Source: Seiridium cupressi
Lineage: Eukaryota > Ascomycota > Sordariomycetes > Amphisphaeriales > Sporocadaceae
Length of the DNA: 64,000 nt
Assembly: GCA_036674765.1 (NCBI GenBank)
Contig: JARVKI010000043.1
Location: forward strand, 1 to 64,000
Reading direction: 5' to 3'
This document shows, piece after piece, positions 1 through 10,342 of this stretch. Numbering within the stretch: position 1 is the first letter of the stretch; every line of letters starts with the position of its first letter. The notes beneath the pieces are model-generated. The model had not been told where the DNA came from. It was given only the letters and a program-made list of their open reading frames with translations, and did not search any database. Made by a program: the position numbers and the translations under genes.

Positions 1-75
<75 letters not shown>
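1..75. repeat. Homopolymer C run at window start
   Basis: Seventy-five consecutive C residues open the window before ordinary sequence begins. Fungal telomeres are normally (CCCTAA)n on this strand, and no such hexamer is present. A pure C tract of this length at a sequence edge is most simply a sequencing or assembly artefact at a contig end, although a true homopolymer cannot be excluded. Confidence 0.95.
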
Positions 76-654
76 TGAAACAGGTGATGAACCTAACGTT
101 AGTTAGTTGACCGCGCTATTCAGCCCTAGGGATACGATCCATTGTAGCAGAGATAACCACAGCTAAGTCTCGTCGGTGACAAGATCAAAGCGCCAGTCCC
201 ATGCTGTCTTACCATTATGCGTTAATCTAGGAGAACTACTATGAAGTTTCGCAGGCCGACTAAAACTCAAAATGTGCTGGATGACGAACCCGGGAAGCAA
301 GGAGGTGAGTGCAGTGGGATTGATCGGCTGGAACAAGTCATCTCAATTCCCCATGGAGTTCTAGATAACCAGTGCCGTGGGAAGTGACGACTTCACGGCA
401 ATTGAGCCACAGTCCGACGGGCAATTCGCCACCTCCATTCCATCTTGAACAAATCAATTCTGCCGAGGACCTGAATCACCGAGCACATGTCGGGATTGAT
501 CCAGGATGGGAAATAAAGGAAAGCCACAGATTCAGCGCTAATAGGAATCGAACCTATTGGAATCCTGGCCTCGATCCAGCTAGTATAGGTAACTCGGGCC
601 GGACGAAAGAGTCAGCCAATCAACCCCAAGGCGGTGTTGGCGAGCCTGTTTTGA
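76..654. other. No intact gene; unresolved sequence before the oxidase relic
   Basis: Only short interrupted reading frames are visible. Some may be the decayed N-terminal half of the vanillyl-alcohol-oxidase relic that starts about 655, but I could not align them to that family. A perfect 5-bp stem with a TTCGAT-like loop at 540-558 resembles a tRNA T-arm, without the rest of a tRNA. Confidence 0.5.
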
Positions 655-1725
655 ATTCGTGGACGGACATTCAAGGCAGATTTCGCAAGAACCAAACGCG
701 ACTCGGCAGCTCTTTAACTACGGCTTTGGCCCTTGCAACGACGGCATGTTATCTCAATCCTCGTTGGGAATAGTCGTGAAGAGGGATCTGGTTGATGGCG
801 AATCCCCGGGCTACCAGAGCTATCTGATCACGATTCCACGCTACACACGTAAGCAGATGTAAGACAACGGGTTCGTGGCGGAGACTTACTCCAAGCCGTA
901 GAAATGGTCTCACAGAATGTATCAACCCTGAGGCATATACTCTTAGATGCTACTGTGATGATGAGTCTTGAGCTTCAAGCTACGGTTCTGTTAGCGAGAC
1001 ACGGAAGGAATGCAGCCTCTATTATTATTCGAAGATCCAACGATATCCTCCGACACGCCGTACACATCACCAAATAACCCCTTGAACGATGTAGAGATGG
1101 ATGCCATTTCTCAGAAGCTAAGACGCGGCCGTTGGAACTACGGCGCCTTGTATGGTCCATAACAAGTACGCGCAGCCATGTGGGAGGTAGTGAAAGGCGC
1201 TTTCTCATCTATCCTCGGAGCCAAGCTCTACTTTACAGAGGACATGCCCAACAATGTCGTTCTCCAAACCAGACATCTAACACTCCAAGACATTCCCACG
1301 ACGACAGAGCTCCAAGGGGTGGATTGGCTCCCGGGCGGTGGCCACCTTTTCTTTTCGCCAATTGCAAACGTTGGAAGGGCAAACGCTACGAGGCAGTAGA
1401 AACCCGCCCAACAGAGGTGCGAGGAGGTTGCGTTTGACTTTATTGATACGTTCGTTGTCGGTATGCGGGAGATGCACCATATCGTCTATATTGACTTCGA
1501 TCGAAAGGACCCCGATTCTTGCCGCCGCGCACACTGGGTCATCACAAGACTGATCGATGATGCTGCTACGCGTGGCTAGGGCGAGTACCGAACTCATCTG
1601 GCCCTGATGAATCAGATTGCAAAGACCTACAACTTCAAACGACAATGCTCAATTGAAACTAGATGGAGCGCACCTCGGGCAGCACCCAATGAGCCAGAGG
1701 TGTTTGAGCTTAACTGTGTTGTCTA
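655..1725 (+). pseudogene. Relic of a vanillyl-alcohol oxidase-like FAD-linked oxidase
   Basis: Pieces of the vanillyl-alcohol oxidase/4-cresol dehydrogenase family are recognisable in order but in different frames. Near 690-830 there is a segment like NATRQLFNYGFGP followed by SSLGIVVK and PGYQSYLITIPRY. Near 1180-1360 come PNNVVLQTRHLTLQ and WLPGGGHLFFSPI. Near 1435-1640 comes FVVGMREMHHIVYIDFD, then RAHW and GEYRTHLALMNQIAKTYNF. These belong to the C-terminal cap and substrate domain. The frame breaks several times, and the conserved Trp codon before GEYRTH is TAG at 1577-1579. In the family these enzymes oxidise para-substituted phenols using covalently bound FAD. The gene is dead. The N-terminal FAD domain is not clearly recognisable. 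The 3' end abuts the convergent monooxygenase gene. Confidence 0.8.
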
Positions 1726-2976
1726 AGAGGCATTAAGAGTGAATGGTTCTTTGCACAAATTATCACACTTGGCACTGACGCCTTCGGTGTCTTGCCACTC
1801 CGCCGCTACTCTCTTATCTCGAGCTTCGCAATCTTCTCTGCCAGTCGTTACCACGCGCTTCTCGCCCGCTGCTCGTGCTCCCTTGACTAATGCTGATGTG
1901 CGCGGCTGCCTCTTGCGGGCATATTCCTCAAAAATGGATTCTAGGCTTCGCAGACGTGGATCGGTGGCTAAACTCCATCTGTCAAAGTCTGGCAATGACT
2001 TGCTCAAGTGATAACAGTCCTCCAGAGCTTGATTGGCGCCTTGACCGAGATGAGGCGAGGTAGGGTGAGCAGCATCACCGACCAAGACACAGCGTGCGCT
2101 ATACCACTCCTCAGCCTCAAGTGTTCTCCTATCAAAGAGGCCAAATTTCAGCAGCCTTTCGGCGCACAGAACCATCTGGACTACGCCCGGCTCAAATCCT
2201 CCCAGTACATCACGCGATAGCTCGTCCTTGAGTTTCTGCATTGCATCATCTCTGTAAAGGCGCCAAGACTCGGGGCTCTCGTCGGTCTGCGGTAAAGTGA
2301 CAGCCCACGAGATATAGTCGCGTGAAACTGGGTATGCAATGACGTGCACGCCTTCGCCATACCAGTTCCTCATTGAGGACACCTCCAAAGGACCGGGAAC
2401 TCTGCTCAGGCCAGAATTTTGGCTTAACCCCGTGAACGTAGGTTTGGTGTCGTCCCGATCCTTGAGCGCCAGCAGACAGCTGCGAGAAGATCCTTTGATC
2501 CCATCGCAGCCGACGAGAAAAGAGCCATGCACTTTCTCCCCATTCGTAAAACATGCAGTGATTGAAGAGGCGTCCTCTTGGATACCAGAAAGTTCCCATC
2601 CTTGTCTCAACTCAATCCCACTGCCCTTCAGTCGATTCGCAAGTGCAAGGTTCAGTGCCGTACGTTTGACACCCGTAGCTCTCTGGCCATATCGTTTCCC
2701 GAAATCAGCAGGGAGCGCAGACGAGCCGAATAATTCCCCTGAGTAGTCGAAGTCCTCGTATGCCTCTAGTGGAAACGATGAGGCATAGATTTCGGTAGCT
2801 ACACCAACAAGGTCTAAAATTTTCATGCCATTTGGCATTAGCATCAAAGACGCCCCCACATCTCCCAGCTGTCGAACTTTCTCAAAAACGATAGGGTTGA
2901 AACCTTTGGCTTTAAGGAGCAGAGCAAGGACAGGGCCGGCAATCCCGCAACCGATGATCAAGACGTTGTTACTCAT
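1723..2976 (-). CDS. Group A FAD-dependent monooxygenase
   Basis: Single-exon gene of 417 residues with an ATG start. It has the three hallmarks of PHBH/salicylate-hydroxylase-like flavoprotein monooxygenases (PF01494 type). These are an N-terminal dinucleotide fold, IIGCGIAGPVLALLL, at about residues 6-20; a central GCDGIKGSSR (DG motif); and a C-terminal LVGDAAHPTSPHLGQGANQA (GD motif). The family uses NAD(P)H, FAD and O2 to hydroxylate or epoxidise aromatic or terpenoid substrates, usually in the cytosol. The substrate here is unknown. There is no transmembrane segment. Its 3' end touches the vanillyl-alcohol-oxidase relic, so the two converge; both belong to families that act on phenolic compounds. 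Length and motifs suggest an intact enzyme. Confidence 0.9.
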   Translation of the reverse strand: MSNNVLIIGCGIAGPVLALLLKAKGFNPIVFEKVRQLGDVGASLMLMPNGMKILDLVGVATEIYASSFPLEAYEDFDYSGELFGSSALPADFGKRYGQRATGVKRTALNLALANRLKGSGIELRQGWELSGIQEDASSITACFTNGEKVHGSFLVGCDGIKGSSRSCLLALKDRDDTKPTFTGLSQNSGLSRVPGPLEVSSMRNWYGEGVHVIAYPVSRDYISWAVTLPQTDESPESWRLYRDDAMQKLKDELSRDVLGGFEPGVVQMVLCAERLLKFGLFDRRTLEAEEWYSARCVLVGDAAHPTSPHLGQGANQALEDCYHLSKSLPDFDRWSLATDPRLRSLESIFEEYARKRQPRTSALVKGARAAGEKRVVTTGREDCEARDKRVAAEWQDTEGVSAKCDNLCKEPFTLNAS

Positions 2977-4616
2977 GGTTGATTATGCAAGTGAGAATTT
3001 TTGTTCGATGCGAAGGCCTTCGCGTGTAAACGATGACTTCGTCAATGTCGCGGCGGTAGATGACAGGTGAAACTTGAGGGTTCTCAGAATGATGCAACGA
3101 CCCGGAGCCAGATTGATATACGTCGTCCGCGTCTGTGATATCAGATCATCCTCAGATAGATGCGACTTGCATCAGCTGACGGTGGTACTTCATCGGGACA
3201 ATCACCACGTCGTTTGAGGCGAATCGTCAGCTGTGCGACACCAGCTAGGGTGTCTCAATCCTCATTGGATTGTGGGTGCCTGTAAATTGACGCCAAGGCG
3301 ACTAGGCCTAGGACTAGGACAGCCGCGAAACCTCGCTGATGACACCCTACGCCCCATGGGGCAAGAACAGGCTTTCGCATCGCGAGCTACCATCTACTTA
3401 TTCAGGTGAAAGCTGAAGAGATCCAAGCATTGCACGCGCACGAATAGATCGCGTCTATCAGAAGGCTCAGAGCTACGAACGTAGGCTAATCTAGAGGATC
3501 CACAGCGTCTCGGCCTTCAGAGTTGTTCGCGAAAGCCGGACCCCTTCCACGTTGATACATCCTCGCATTTCCACCAAGCTTCATGAATTGTAGTGATTCT
3601 TGACCTTGTCAACCAATGAAAAACAACTAGAGAACATGGGGCCTACCTTTCACATAACAAACATTACGAGAACGCAATTGTGTTTGTTTCCGCGTTCAAC
3701 GTCCACGGCCCCGCCGCTCTCGAGGCGTACAGGAGCAGCAACGAAGTCTAGCTTGTGCGCAACCGACATGTTCACCTATCAAGAGATCCAGCAAGAGGGA
3801 GAAGGGATGCAAAATCTATCCCGTCCTATACGAGACCAGGACGAAGACTGCGACGAATTTCTATTGGAGATTTCCTATTGCATGCATAAACCAAATCTGA
3901 CATCGCGCTAGAGAAGCTCGGCGCTCACACTATATGTTGCGACCAGGTACCGTATGCTCACCGCAAACAGTTTAGGCAGAATCTGGATACTACGAAAGCA
4001 CCATGAGACTGAAGTGTTCTTGTTCTGATTGTGTCTATCCACGCGTAGAGGCAATAATCCTCGTACCATTCTCTTGAGTCAGATCACGCTTCAATCGCTG
4101 GATCGGGGAGAATTCGGTGAGCAGGGCACTAAGCCAGGGATAACAACGCTATAAATCAACAAGTCCTGGCAACCCTAGTGACTATTGACGCAAACGGTTT
4201 CTCAACGTAGTCACCTATTTGCCTATCTTCGCGGACTGCCATTCTATATTAGCCAACAAGAACTTCCTCCCCTGCCTCTTTGTGGACTGCTGGGGTCTTG
4301 AATGTGCTCTAAGAGATTTGTGGGGGCCGCTACAATCCGTCCGTAAGCAAGACGGTTTGGTTAGTCGCAGGCGACATATTTCCTATCAATTGACAACCCA
4401 TCCCGTCAAAGGATTCGCTTCATGGACGAAACCGTTTCAACGCAGGCCATCCGGCATGTTGGATTTAACGGGCCTCAGTAGTATTTGTGCTGACTCGAAA
4501 AATTCATCACCAAGGCACCCGTCCCATCAGCCAGGGTATCGGCCAACTTCTTATAAACCATGAAATATCGCTCTTGCAGCCGAGACACCAGGCGTCCTGG
4601 GTAAGATCGGATCCTT
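2977..4616. other. Intergenic; no gene recognised
   Basis: About 1.6 kb upstream of the monooxygenase and before the DJ-1/PfpI relic. Short open frames at 3600-3911 and 4219-4563 show no recognisable domain and may be decayed coding sequence. The first 100-200 bases should hold the monooxygenase promoter, but I see no clear TATA box. Confidence 0.5.
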
Positions 4617-5117
4617 GTGCATATGACACGTAACAGGGTTGGCGCTAATGCCAATGACAGTCTATGGCCTCCTAAGTTTTGTGGACGAAGGTATCCTTTC
4701 TGCCGCGTAGGGTCCGCTACCAAGAACGGACCGAAATCATATCGATTGAGCTTACATAGCTGTTATGGTGGTGCTTTCTTCTCCGGGTTCCTGGACTATC
4801 GTACTGGGAAGTCTATCATTACTAGCAAAACTGAGACAGGGTTTACCACCAAAGGCGAAGAGGAGGAAGGTGTGCTAGACACTATCAAGAGCTGGCAGAG
4901 ACCTACCATTGAGGCTACAGCAGTCACTGCTGGTGCCGTCTGTAAGTTTGAATATTTAAGTGGATTCGAAGCCATTACTGAGAGAATGATATGCATTGCA
5001 CCGCTTGGGCCACATGACGCATTTACTCACACTGGCGGTAATCTTGCGACGGGTGCGAACCCGGCTAGTCCTCACGTTGCAGCAAAGGAGGGAATCAAGG
5101 CTTTCGAAGATTTATAA
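4617..5117 (+). pseudogene. DJ-1/PfpI-family relic (C-terminal part)
   Basis: A frame open to a stop at 5117 carries the C-terminal signature of DJ-1/PfpI (ThiJ, glutamine-amidotransferase-like) proteins. GKSIITSKTETGFTTKGEEE is followed by GVLDTIKSW, and later by PLGPHDAFTHTGGNLATGAN and then PASPHVAAKEGIKAFE. In the family the NLxTGxNPxS segment lies just before the C-terminal helix. The nucleophile-elbow cysteine region (AAVCHG-like) that should lie upstream is not visible in this frame, nor convincingly in the others upstream of 4617, so the gene appears truncated or decayed. Family members act as glyoxalase-like enzymes, chaperones or small-molecule hydratases. No function is claimed here. 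The start at 4617 is only the edge of the open frame. Confidence 0.55.
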
Positions 5118-5467
5118 GCATAACATAGACTGCACAGGAGGATCTCGTAACTGTCGATAGTGCTGGGACTTTGGGGGGCGGAGGTACCAGGAGCCAGGAC
5201 CGCAATCATCATGCCTTGAATGACATTTTGCACTATCTGTTCCTAAACAATTTCTCACTTTACCCAGGATTCGTCTTTCAAACAATAAAATGACGTCATG
5301 TCTTATCGTAGACCGCTAGGTTACTTGTATCTCTACTACACCGCGGATGCGCACAACAAAGCTCAGACAGCTTTCCGGACAGTCTCTGGGATTGGCAAGG
5401 AGATACATATACATGTACTCATCAATACCGCCATAGTGCTATGGGTACAACGCATGCAACTATGGAG
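5118..5467. other. Intergenic; no gene
   Basis: About 350 bp between the DJ-1 relic and the 3' end of the DUF1479 gene. It presumably contains the latter's 3' untranslated region. No conserved element seen. Confidence 0.5.
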
Positions 5468-7052
5468 TTAGAAGCCTAGCGAGGTATTGGCTGCGCGTGT
5501 TACTCCTTTTGATCCCGCTGTATCGCTGTCAGCAGCTACCAATTTCTCGAAACCAGTAGAACGAAGACCATTGATGTCGGAAACCCTTTGCAAATCTAGG
5601 AGAGATGGACGTTGCATGTGTTGGCTTTCTCCAAGCCCACCTGGAAAGTCGGGTCCAGGGGTACCGTCTAGGAAGGCTTGTCGCTGCTTAGCTGCATACT
5701 TGGCGTTGAGCTCAGTCAATGGGCAGACAGGGATATAAAGCACGCTCGAGTCAGATGCGCCCTTGTGTGTCTTGTCGACGGCATGAATGGCTATGTGACT
5801 ATCAGCATTGTTGATTTACTCGGGGCAGAAAGGCTTACTATCGCAATGCCAGGCAACATAATCGCCAGGGCGGACGCTAGGTACATGTACCATGGTCCTA
5901 TTCAACTCCAAATGTGGATGTTGAAACTCTGTGTACTCCTGTCCCTGACCTGGAGTTGCTCCTTGGAGCTCGCTCGTCATGTCCGGCTCGGAAGTAAATT
6001 TCCAGTTACTAGCACTGAGATACTGTTCCGTAGGAACGTCACCATACGCCAGCACGGGTCGGAAGAATGGTCTTAGGAGAGTGTAGGCTGAAGCCTGCTT
6101 CAGCAATGGTTGCACTAGAAGCGTGCCCTCGTAAGGGCTAACTGTGCTCATGCTTAACCAGCCTTGGAACATACGAAACATAGAACATGCCCCAAGTCCA
6201 TCGTAAAGGTTTATTTTGGCGTGAACCCGGGTACTGGCATCCCAGGGGTCATGCTGCTCCCAGTTTCCCTTTAAAATTTGGTCGTAAACGCCAGCCGAAC
6301 CCTCGGGCTCCCAGCGCTCCACACTGCCGCCGTCTTGATGTGGACCCAGAGCGAACTTGGCGTCCCCCGGCTGTCTGATGCGTAATCTGTCGGCATACAT
6401 CAAGGGCTGCGAGGTGGAGATTGGTGAATTTGGGTCCGATTTCTTCCAGAGCTTCATGAGTGACGACTGTACTGACAGCATGTTCGGATGGGAGCGGGCT
6501 TTCAGTTGTGGAAGGGACCAGTATAGCTCGTACACTTGGCCGGCAAAGTCTATAACGACATTAGTATTCCAACTATGACGTACGCCATAGATCCAGGCTG
6601 ACACTGAATTACGTACTTCGAGTGCTTGGGTTGAGTCTAATATACTCCTCGATGTCCTCCTTGTACTGGCGGGCTTCGGCCTCTGGGATGACATTTCGAA
6701 TTACAACTGCGCCGCGCTTTTTTAGCTCTGCGCGAATTGCAGGCAAGTTGCTCTCGAGGTTCCGGAATTCGACTTCCGGTACGGCTTTAGGACCTTGACG
6801 AGCGATGAAATCGCATTCAACACGCAATTCCTCTAGTAAACGCTGCCAACTGGCTACGATGCGGCCCTCCCGCCCATGTACAATCTGTTTCTTCAAATCC
6901 AGGAAGCGTGGTGGGAGTTCTGACTTGTTGCCTCCAGATAGCGAAGCGAACGCATCCGCAATACTGCCCTCTCTCTTCGTAGCAGACATGGTGGTTGAGC
7001 TGGCTCGCCTTATACTGGTAAGTGAACTGGATAACACTGGTCGAGAAATCAT
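5468..7052 (-). CDS. DUF1479 protein, putative Fe(II)/2-oxoglutarate dioxygenase
   Basis: Three exons (7052..6617, 6549..5839, 5790..5468) give 489 residues. Intron 1 has a GTACGT donor and a TACTAAT-like branch site. Intron 2 is 48 bp with GTAAGC/TAG. The joined product matches DUF1479 (PF07350; YbiU-like) proteins: PRFLDLKKQIV early, RGAVVIRNVIPEAEARQY, VYELYWSLPQLKARSHPN, GPHQDGGSVERW (putative metal-binding HxD), and GDYVAWHCDTIHAVD (distal His). The fold is related to double-stranded beta-helix oxygenases; the substrate is unknown. The chosen ATG opens an Arg/Ser-rich, acid-poor leader that could target mitochondria. In-frame ATGs at 7205 and 7196 lie upstream but would add a segment untypical of the family. 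It is transcribed in the same direction as the flavin monooxygenases on either side. Confidence 0.88.
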
Positions 7053-7894
7053 CTTTGCGGTGTCGGTGTTGGTGAAAGGTGAAAAATAAATAAAAGAGAC
7101 AGACGAGAGGTCTATTGCGGCTTCGGAGAACGTGACCAGATGAGCGGGATAAGTTCCAAATAAATGTCGAGTCCTTAAAATCCCATCCACTGACATTTCC
7201 GCCATTCCCAATTAGGAATATCCCGACACAGGTGCCACGATCCACAACAGACTAACGAGCGCTGGAAAACATAAACCACCACTTGCTTTAGCGGGATTTC
7301 ACGTGCCCAAATGCCTATATGACGCGATGGGTTCAAATGTACGTTATGTGGCTAGGCTTCTAATCAAGCGGGCATCCCTTAGCACGTTAAGCTGCTTATA
7401 CAGAAGACTTTTCTCTGTTTAGTCAACTCGCCAGTATACCATCCGACTGGTTTCAACACAGACGCCGAGAGTCTAGGTCAAACTTTTACCTAAGGTGTCA
7501 GCCTTTAGTGGGCCACACAGTGATACAACGTCGTGGCACAGTCTCTATGGAGAAGCTACTAGTCGACTAAACCTGGAGACACATGGTCCTGGGTACTCAG
7601 GTACTTACTGTAACAAGGGCGACTTGAGCGTCCATCAGCCTTGATTTTCAGCGAGTCAGCGGAGCATCCCAAAAGAGTAATGGACTTTGTCTCCTGACTC
7701 CCACTGATGAGTATGAATTACCCGCAGGGTGGCCGACATTTGCCACAGCTTTATGCGAGTCATGGTCTATCAGTTTCTAATGAGGCTCAGTCGAGCATTG
7801 AACTATCGTAACACTAACCTTATGGATGGCTTTTACGCCGAGGTCAAAAAGATCGTAACATGTGTAATCACATACTTTTCTCTCCAGCTTTTTA
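7053..7894. other. Intergenic; promoter of the DUF1479 gene
   Basis: About 840 bp between the DUF1479 start and the 3' end of the second flavin monooxygenase. No open frame of note and no recognisable element. Confidence 0.5.
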
Positions 7895-9308
7895 TTACTC
7901 GTCTGGGTTAGGCAAGAAGTTCAGCCATGGTCCCTCCTTGATGTAATCGATGAATGCACTGGCCTTGATGCGGTCGCTGATCCAGGGAGAGGCTATGCGG
8001 AGAGCCCTGAGCCACCAGGTTTCCATAGCCTCATAGCGCGTGAGAAGTCCCGACATTTTCACCACAAAATCGGCATGAGGCCGCTGTTTCTTCTCGTACT
8101 CGTCGAACATGACTTCAAGCTCGGAACTCGTCGTTTTCCTCCCACCTTCAACCTCACATCTACCTAGGAGGGGCACGAGCTCGTTCACCAAATTCACGAC
8201 GCCCTCCACGGCGAGATTTCCCCCAAGCCCCGGGTTAATTGTCGCTTTATGAACTGAATCTCCCACGAGGACAACCCGGCCACCGGAATTCCACTTTGTC
8301 CTCAGAACCCCCTCCTCGAGCGGCACCATCGCCGCCTTGATGCGACTGCTCCAAAGGTCCCTGAAAGTGTATCCAGGACCTAGCGCATAATCTCCATATC
8401 TGGCGATGGTGGCTTCTATCTGCTTCTTGGTAAATCGCGGCGTGTTGGGAGTCGTGGTTTCCCCGTCACTTTTTATGAACAAGAACCAAAAGACAAGTCC
8501 GGGCACACCAGCAGCAGCGGCGCCGGAGAAGCCTTGGTAGTAGACATTCTGGATCATGCGCTCTGGAAGGAACAACTTCCCCTCTGCGTTGGCGTTTCTT
8601 GACGTGGCAAAGATGCAGTGGTAGGTGCTTTTAAAGCCTTCGCGCATCTGTTGTGCAAGCGTGACGTCAGCCCTAATGGCTTTGTCTGCTAACAATCCTC
8701 TGACAATACTGTGGATGCCGTCGGCGCCGATGAAGATGTCTCCCTTGAAGACCTCACCATTATCAGCCGTCACTTCTACGCCATCTACAGTCTCAACAAA
8801 CGAGGCCACTCCAAGGTTGCCGCGAACCCGAGACTTGTCCTTGATCTGGTTGTAGATGCAGTTCAACAAGAACTTACGTTCCATGAATGTGGTGTAACGA
8901 TTGAGACACCTGTCATCTATTTGGTTAGGTCACTTCATTCCTCGCAGCTGATTTATTTAGAGCAGTCACAAGTTGAACTCACATCTTGGAGATCTCTTGC
9001 ATTATTACAGAGTTATCGAATAAGACACCATGTTCGTCGTAGTGTTGCCTATCCTCTAGCGGAACGATGCCAGCCTCGATTTCTGACCATACCCCTAATT
9101 GTTCCATAACTCGCTGTATATGGGGATGAATAGAAATGGATGCTCCCAAATGCGGAGCGATATCTCGCTTCTCCAGTATGATGAAAGAGATTCCAGCTTT
9201 CTCCAGAGCCAATGCCGCGGTCAAGCCGACCAGGCTACCACCAGCAATGATAACCTGGAACGGCTCTGCAGGATGTGCCATTGATTCACAATTTCTATGT
9301 CCCTTCAT
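7895..9308 (-). CDS. FAD-dependent monooxygenase, PaxM-like
   Basis: Two exons (9308..8983 and 8909..7895; intron 73 bp, GTGAGT donor, ACAG acceptor) give 446 residues from the first ATG, or 437 from the second in-frame ATG at 9281. The N-terminal fold VIIAGGSLVGLTAALAL, the central IGADGIHSIVR, and the LVGDSVHKATINPGLGGNLA motif place it among group A flavoprotein monooxygenases. The GDSVHK form is typical of the fungal PaxM/meroterpenoid-epoxidase-like clade. Members epoxidise prenyl chains or hydroxylate aromatic cores in indole-diterpene and meroterpenoid pathways. No prenyltransferase or cyclase is visible nearby, so the substrate is open. The divergent neighbour is a transcription factor gene about 1 kb away. 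Confidence 0.9.
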
Positions 9309-10342
9309 TTAACAGTGGAAATTGAGGCTGTAAGAAATATTGTTTATTGTGGTTATGGGGCGACCGTTTGGGCTACGCGAGGGAGGGGAGTTTGACAGAT
9401 CAGGGTGGGGAGGTACTGCGTAGGTATCTGACCGATGCGTATTTCATAGAATACGTTGCATCAATCTAGCCCATGTCTACATAGCTTCGCTTACCGTTAT
9501 CAATAGCCTATAGGGCATCTCGCATGTACTACGGCAATCGCTATCGTTGAGTCTATGGTGCATTTAAAGACTCTCACCTCATCTAGGGGTTCGTTCTGTT
9601 TAGAAAATATTGATGGCGACTGTTCTTTTTTTTTTTTTTTTTTTTTTTTCAAATCCTGTAGGACTAACTAGGTCCTGTCGGTCTCCTTTTTTTTCCCCCC
9701 GGTATCACCTCCTGGTAAACTAGGATTATCTGCCCGAGCTGATGAAGTTACTCACCCATAAAATTCGGTCATTGTCAAAGCGTCTCCATTAGATAGTGGG
9801 GTGCGGAATACCCCAAAACGGAAGCGCCGCCTGCCCCTTTCGGTCTTGCGCGAGGAAACCTGTAGGTCCAACGAGTCTTGGATGTAGTTTCTCGTGCACA
9901 TTGAGGCTACGGCAAACGCTTCATTGAGACCGGAACTATGGTCGGACTGTGTGTATTGCTTTGCTCCAATCTTTCCCCTATTGAATAAGACCATAGCTCT
10001 CCATTATAGCCAAGGATAGAAATGCATTGCGCCCCGAGGTTCGGGAGTTTGAGATTGTCAAGAAATCCCCAGCGACGGGGATAGTAACGCAATATGGACA
10101 GGGGCAACTCATGGACGCAGGTCGTTCTGCACATTGTTTCCGACTTCTTCGACGGCCTCTTGCCGATGTTGATTGACAAGCGGTTCAAACTGAGGCTCTG
10201 AAAGCCGGGGCCCCAACCAAGTGGCCCTGGGACTTTCCCCACGGCGATGGAGTCACTGTTGAGGCTAGCTACAACCCCGCCATTGATTTCGAACTCCGTT
10301 TAGCTAGCTCGTTCAATTACATTGCCACGCTCCGAGGATACA
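9309..10342. other. Divergent intergenic region between monooxygenase and regulator
   Basis: About 1 kb separating the divergently transcribed PaxM-like monooxygenase and the transcription factor, so both promoters lie here. It contains a run of 24 T (9626-9649) and a T8C6 tract (9687-9700). Minus-strand open frames at 9752-9994 and 9907-10242 show no recognisable domain. Confidence 0.5.
9626..9649. repeat. Poly(T) tract of 24 bases
   Basis: Twenty-four consecutive T on the + strand, that is poly(A) on the minus strand. A further T8C6 run lies at 9687-9700. This could be a nucleosome-excluding dA:dT promoter element between the divergent genes, a replication-slippage tract, or the tail of a retroposed sequence. 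No target-site duplication was identified. Confidence 0.9.

Noticed and set aside
540..558. T-arm-like hairpin with a TTCGAT loop on the minus strand
   Set aside because: The 5-bp stem is perfect, but no matching acceptor stem, D-arm or anticodon arm lies at the right distance, so it is not called as a tRNA.
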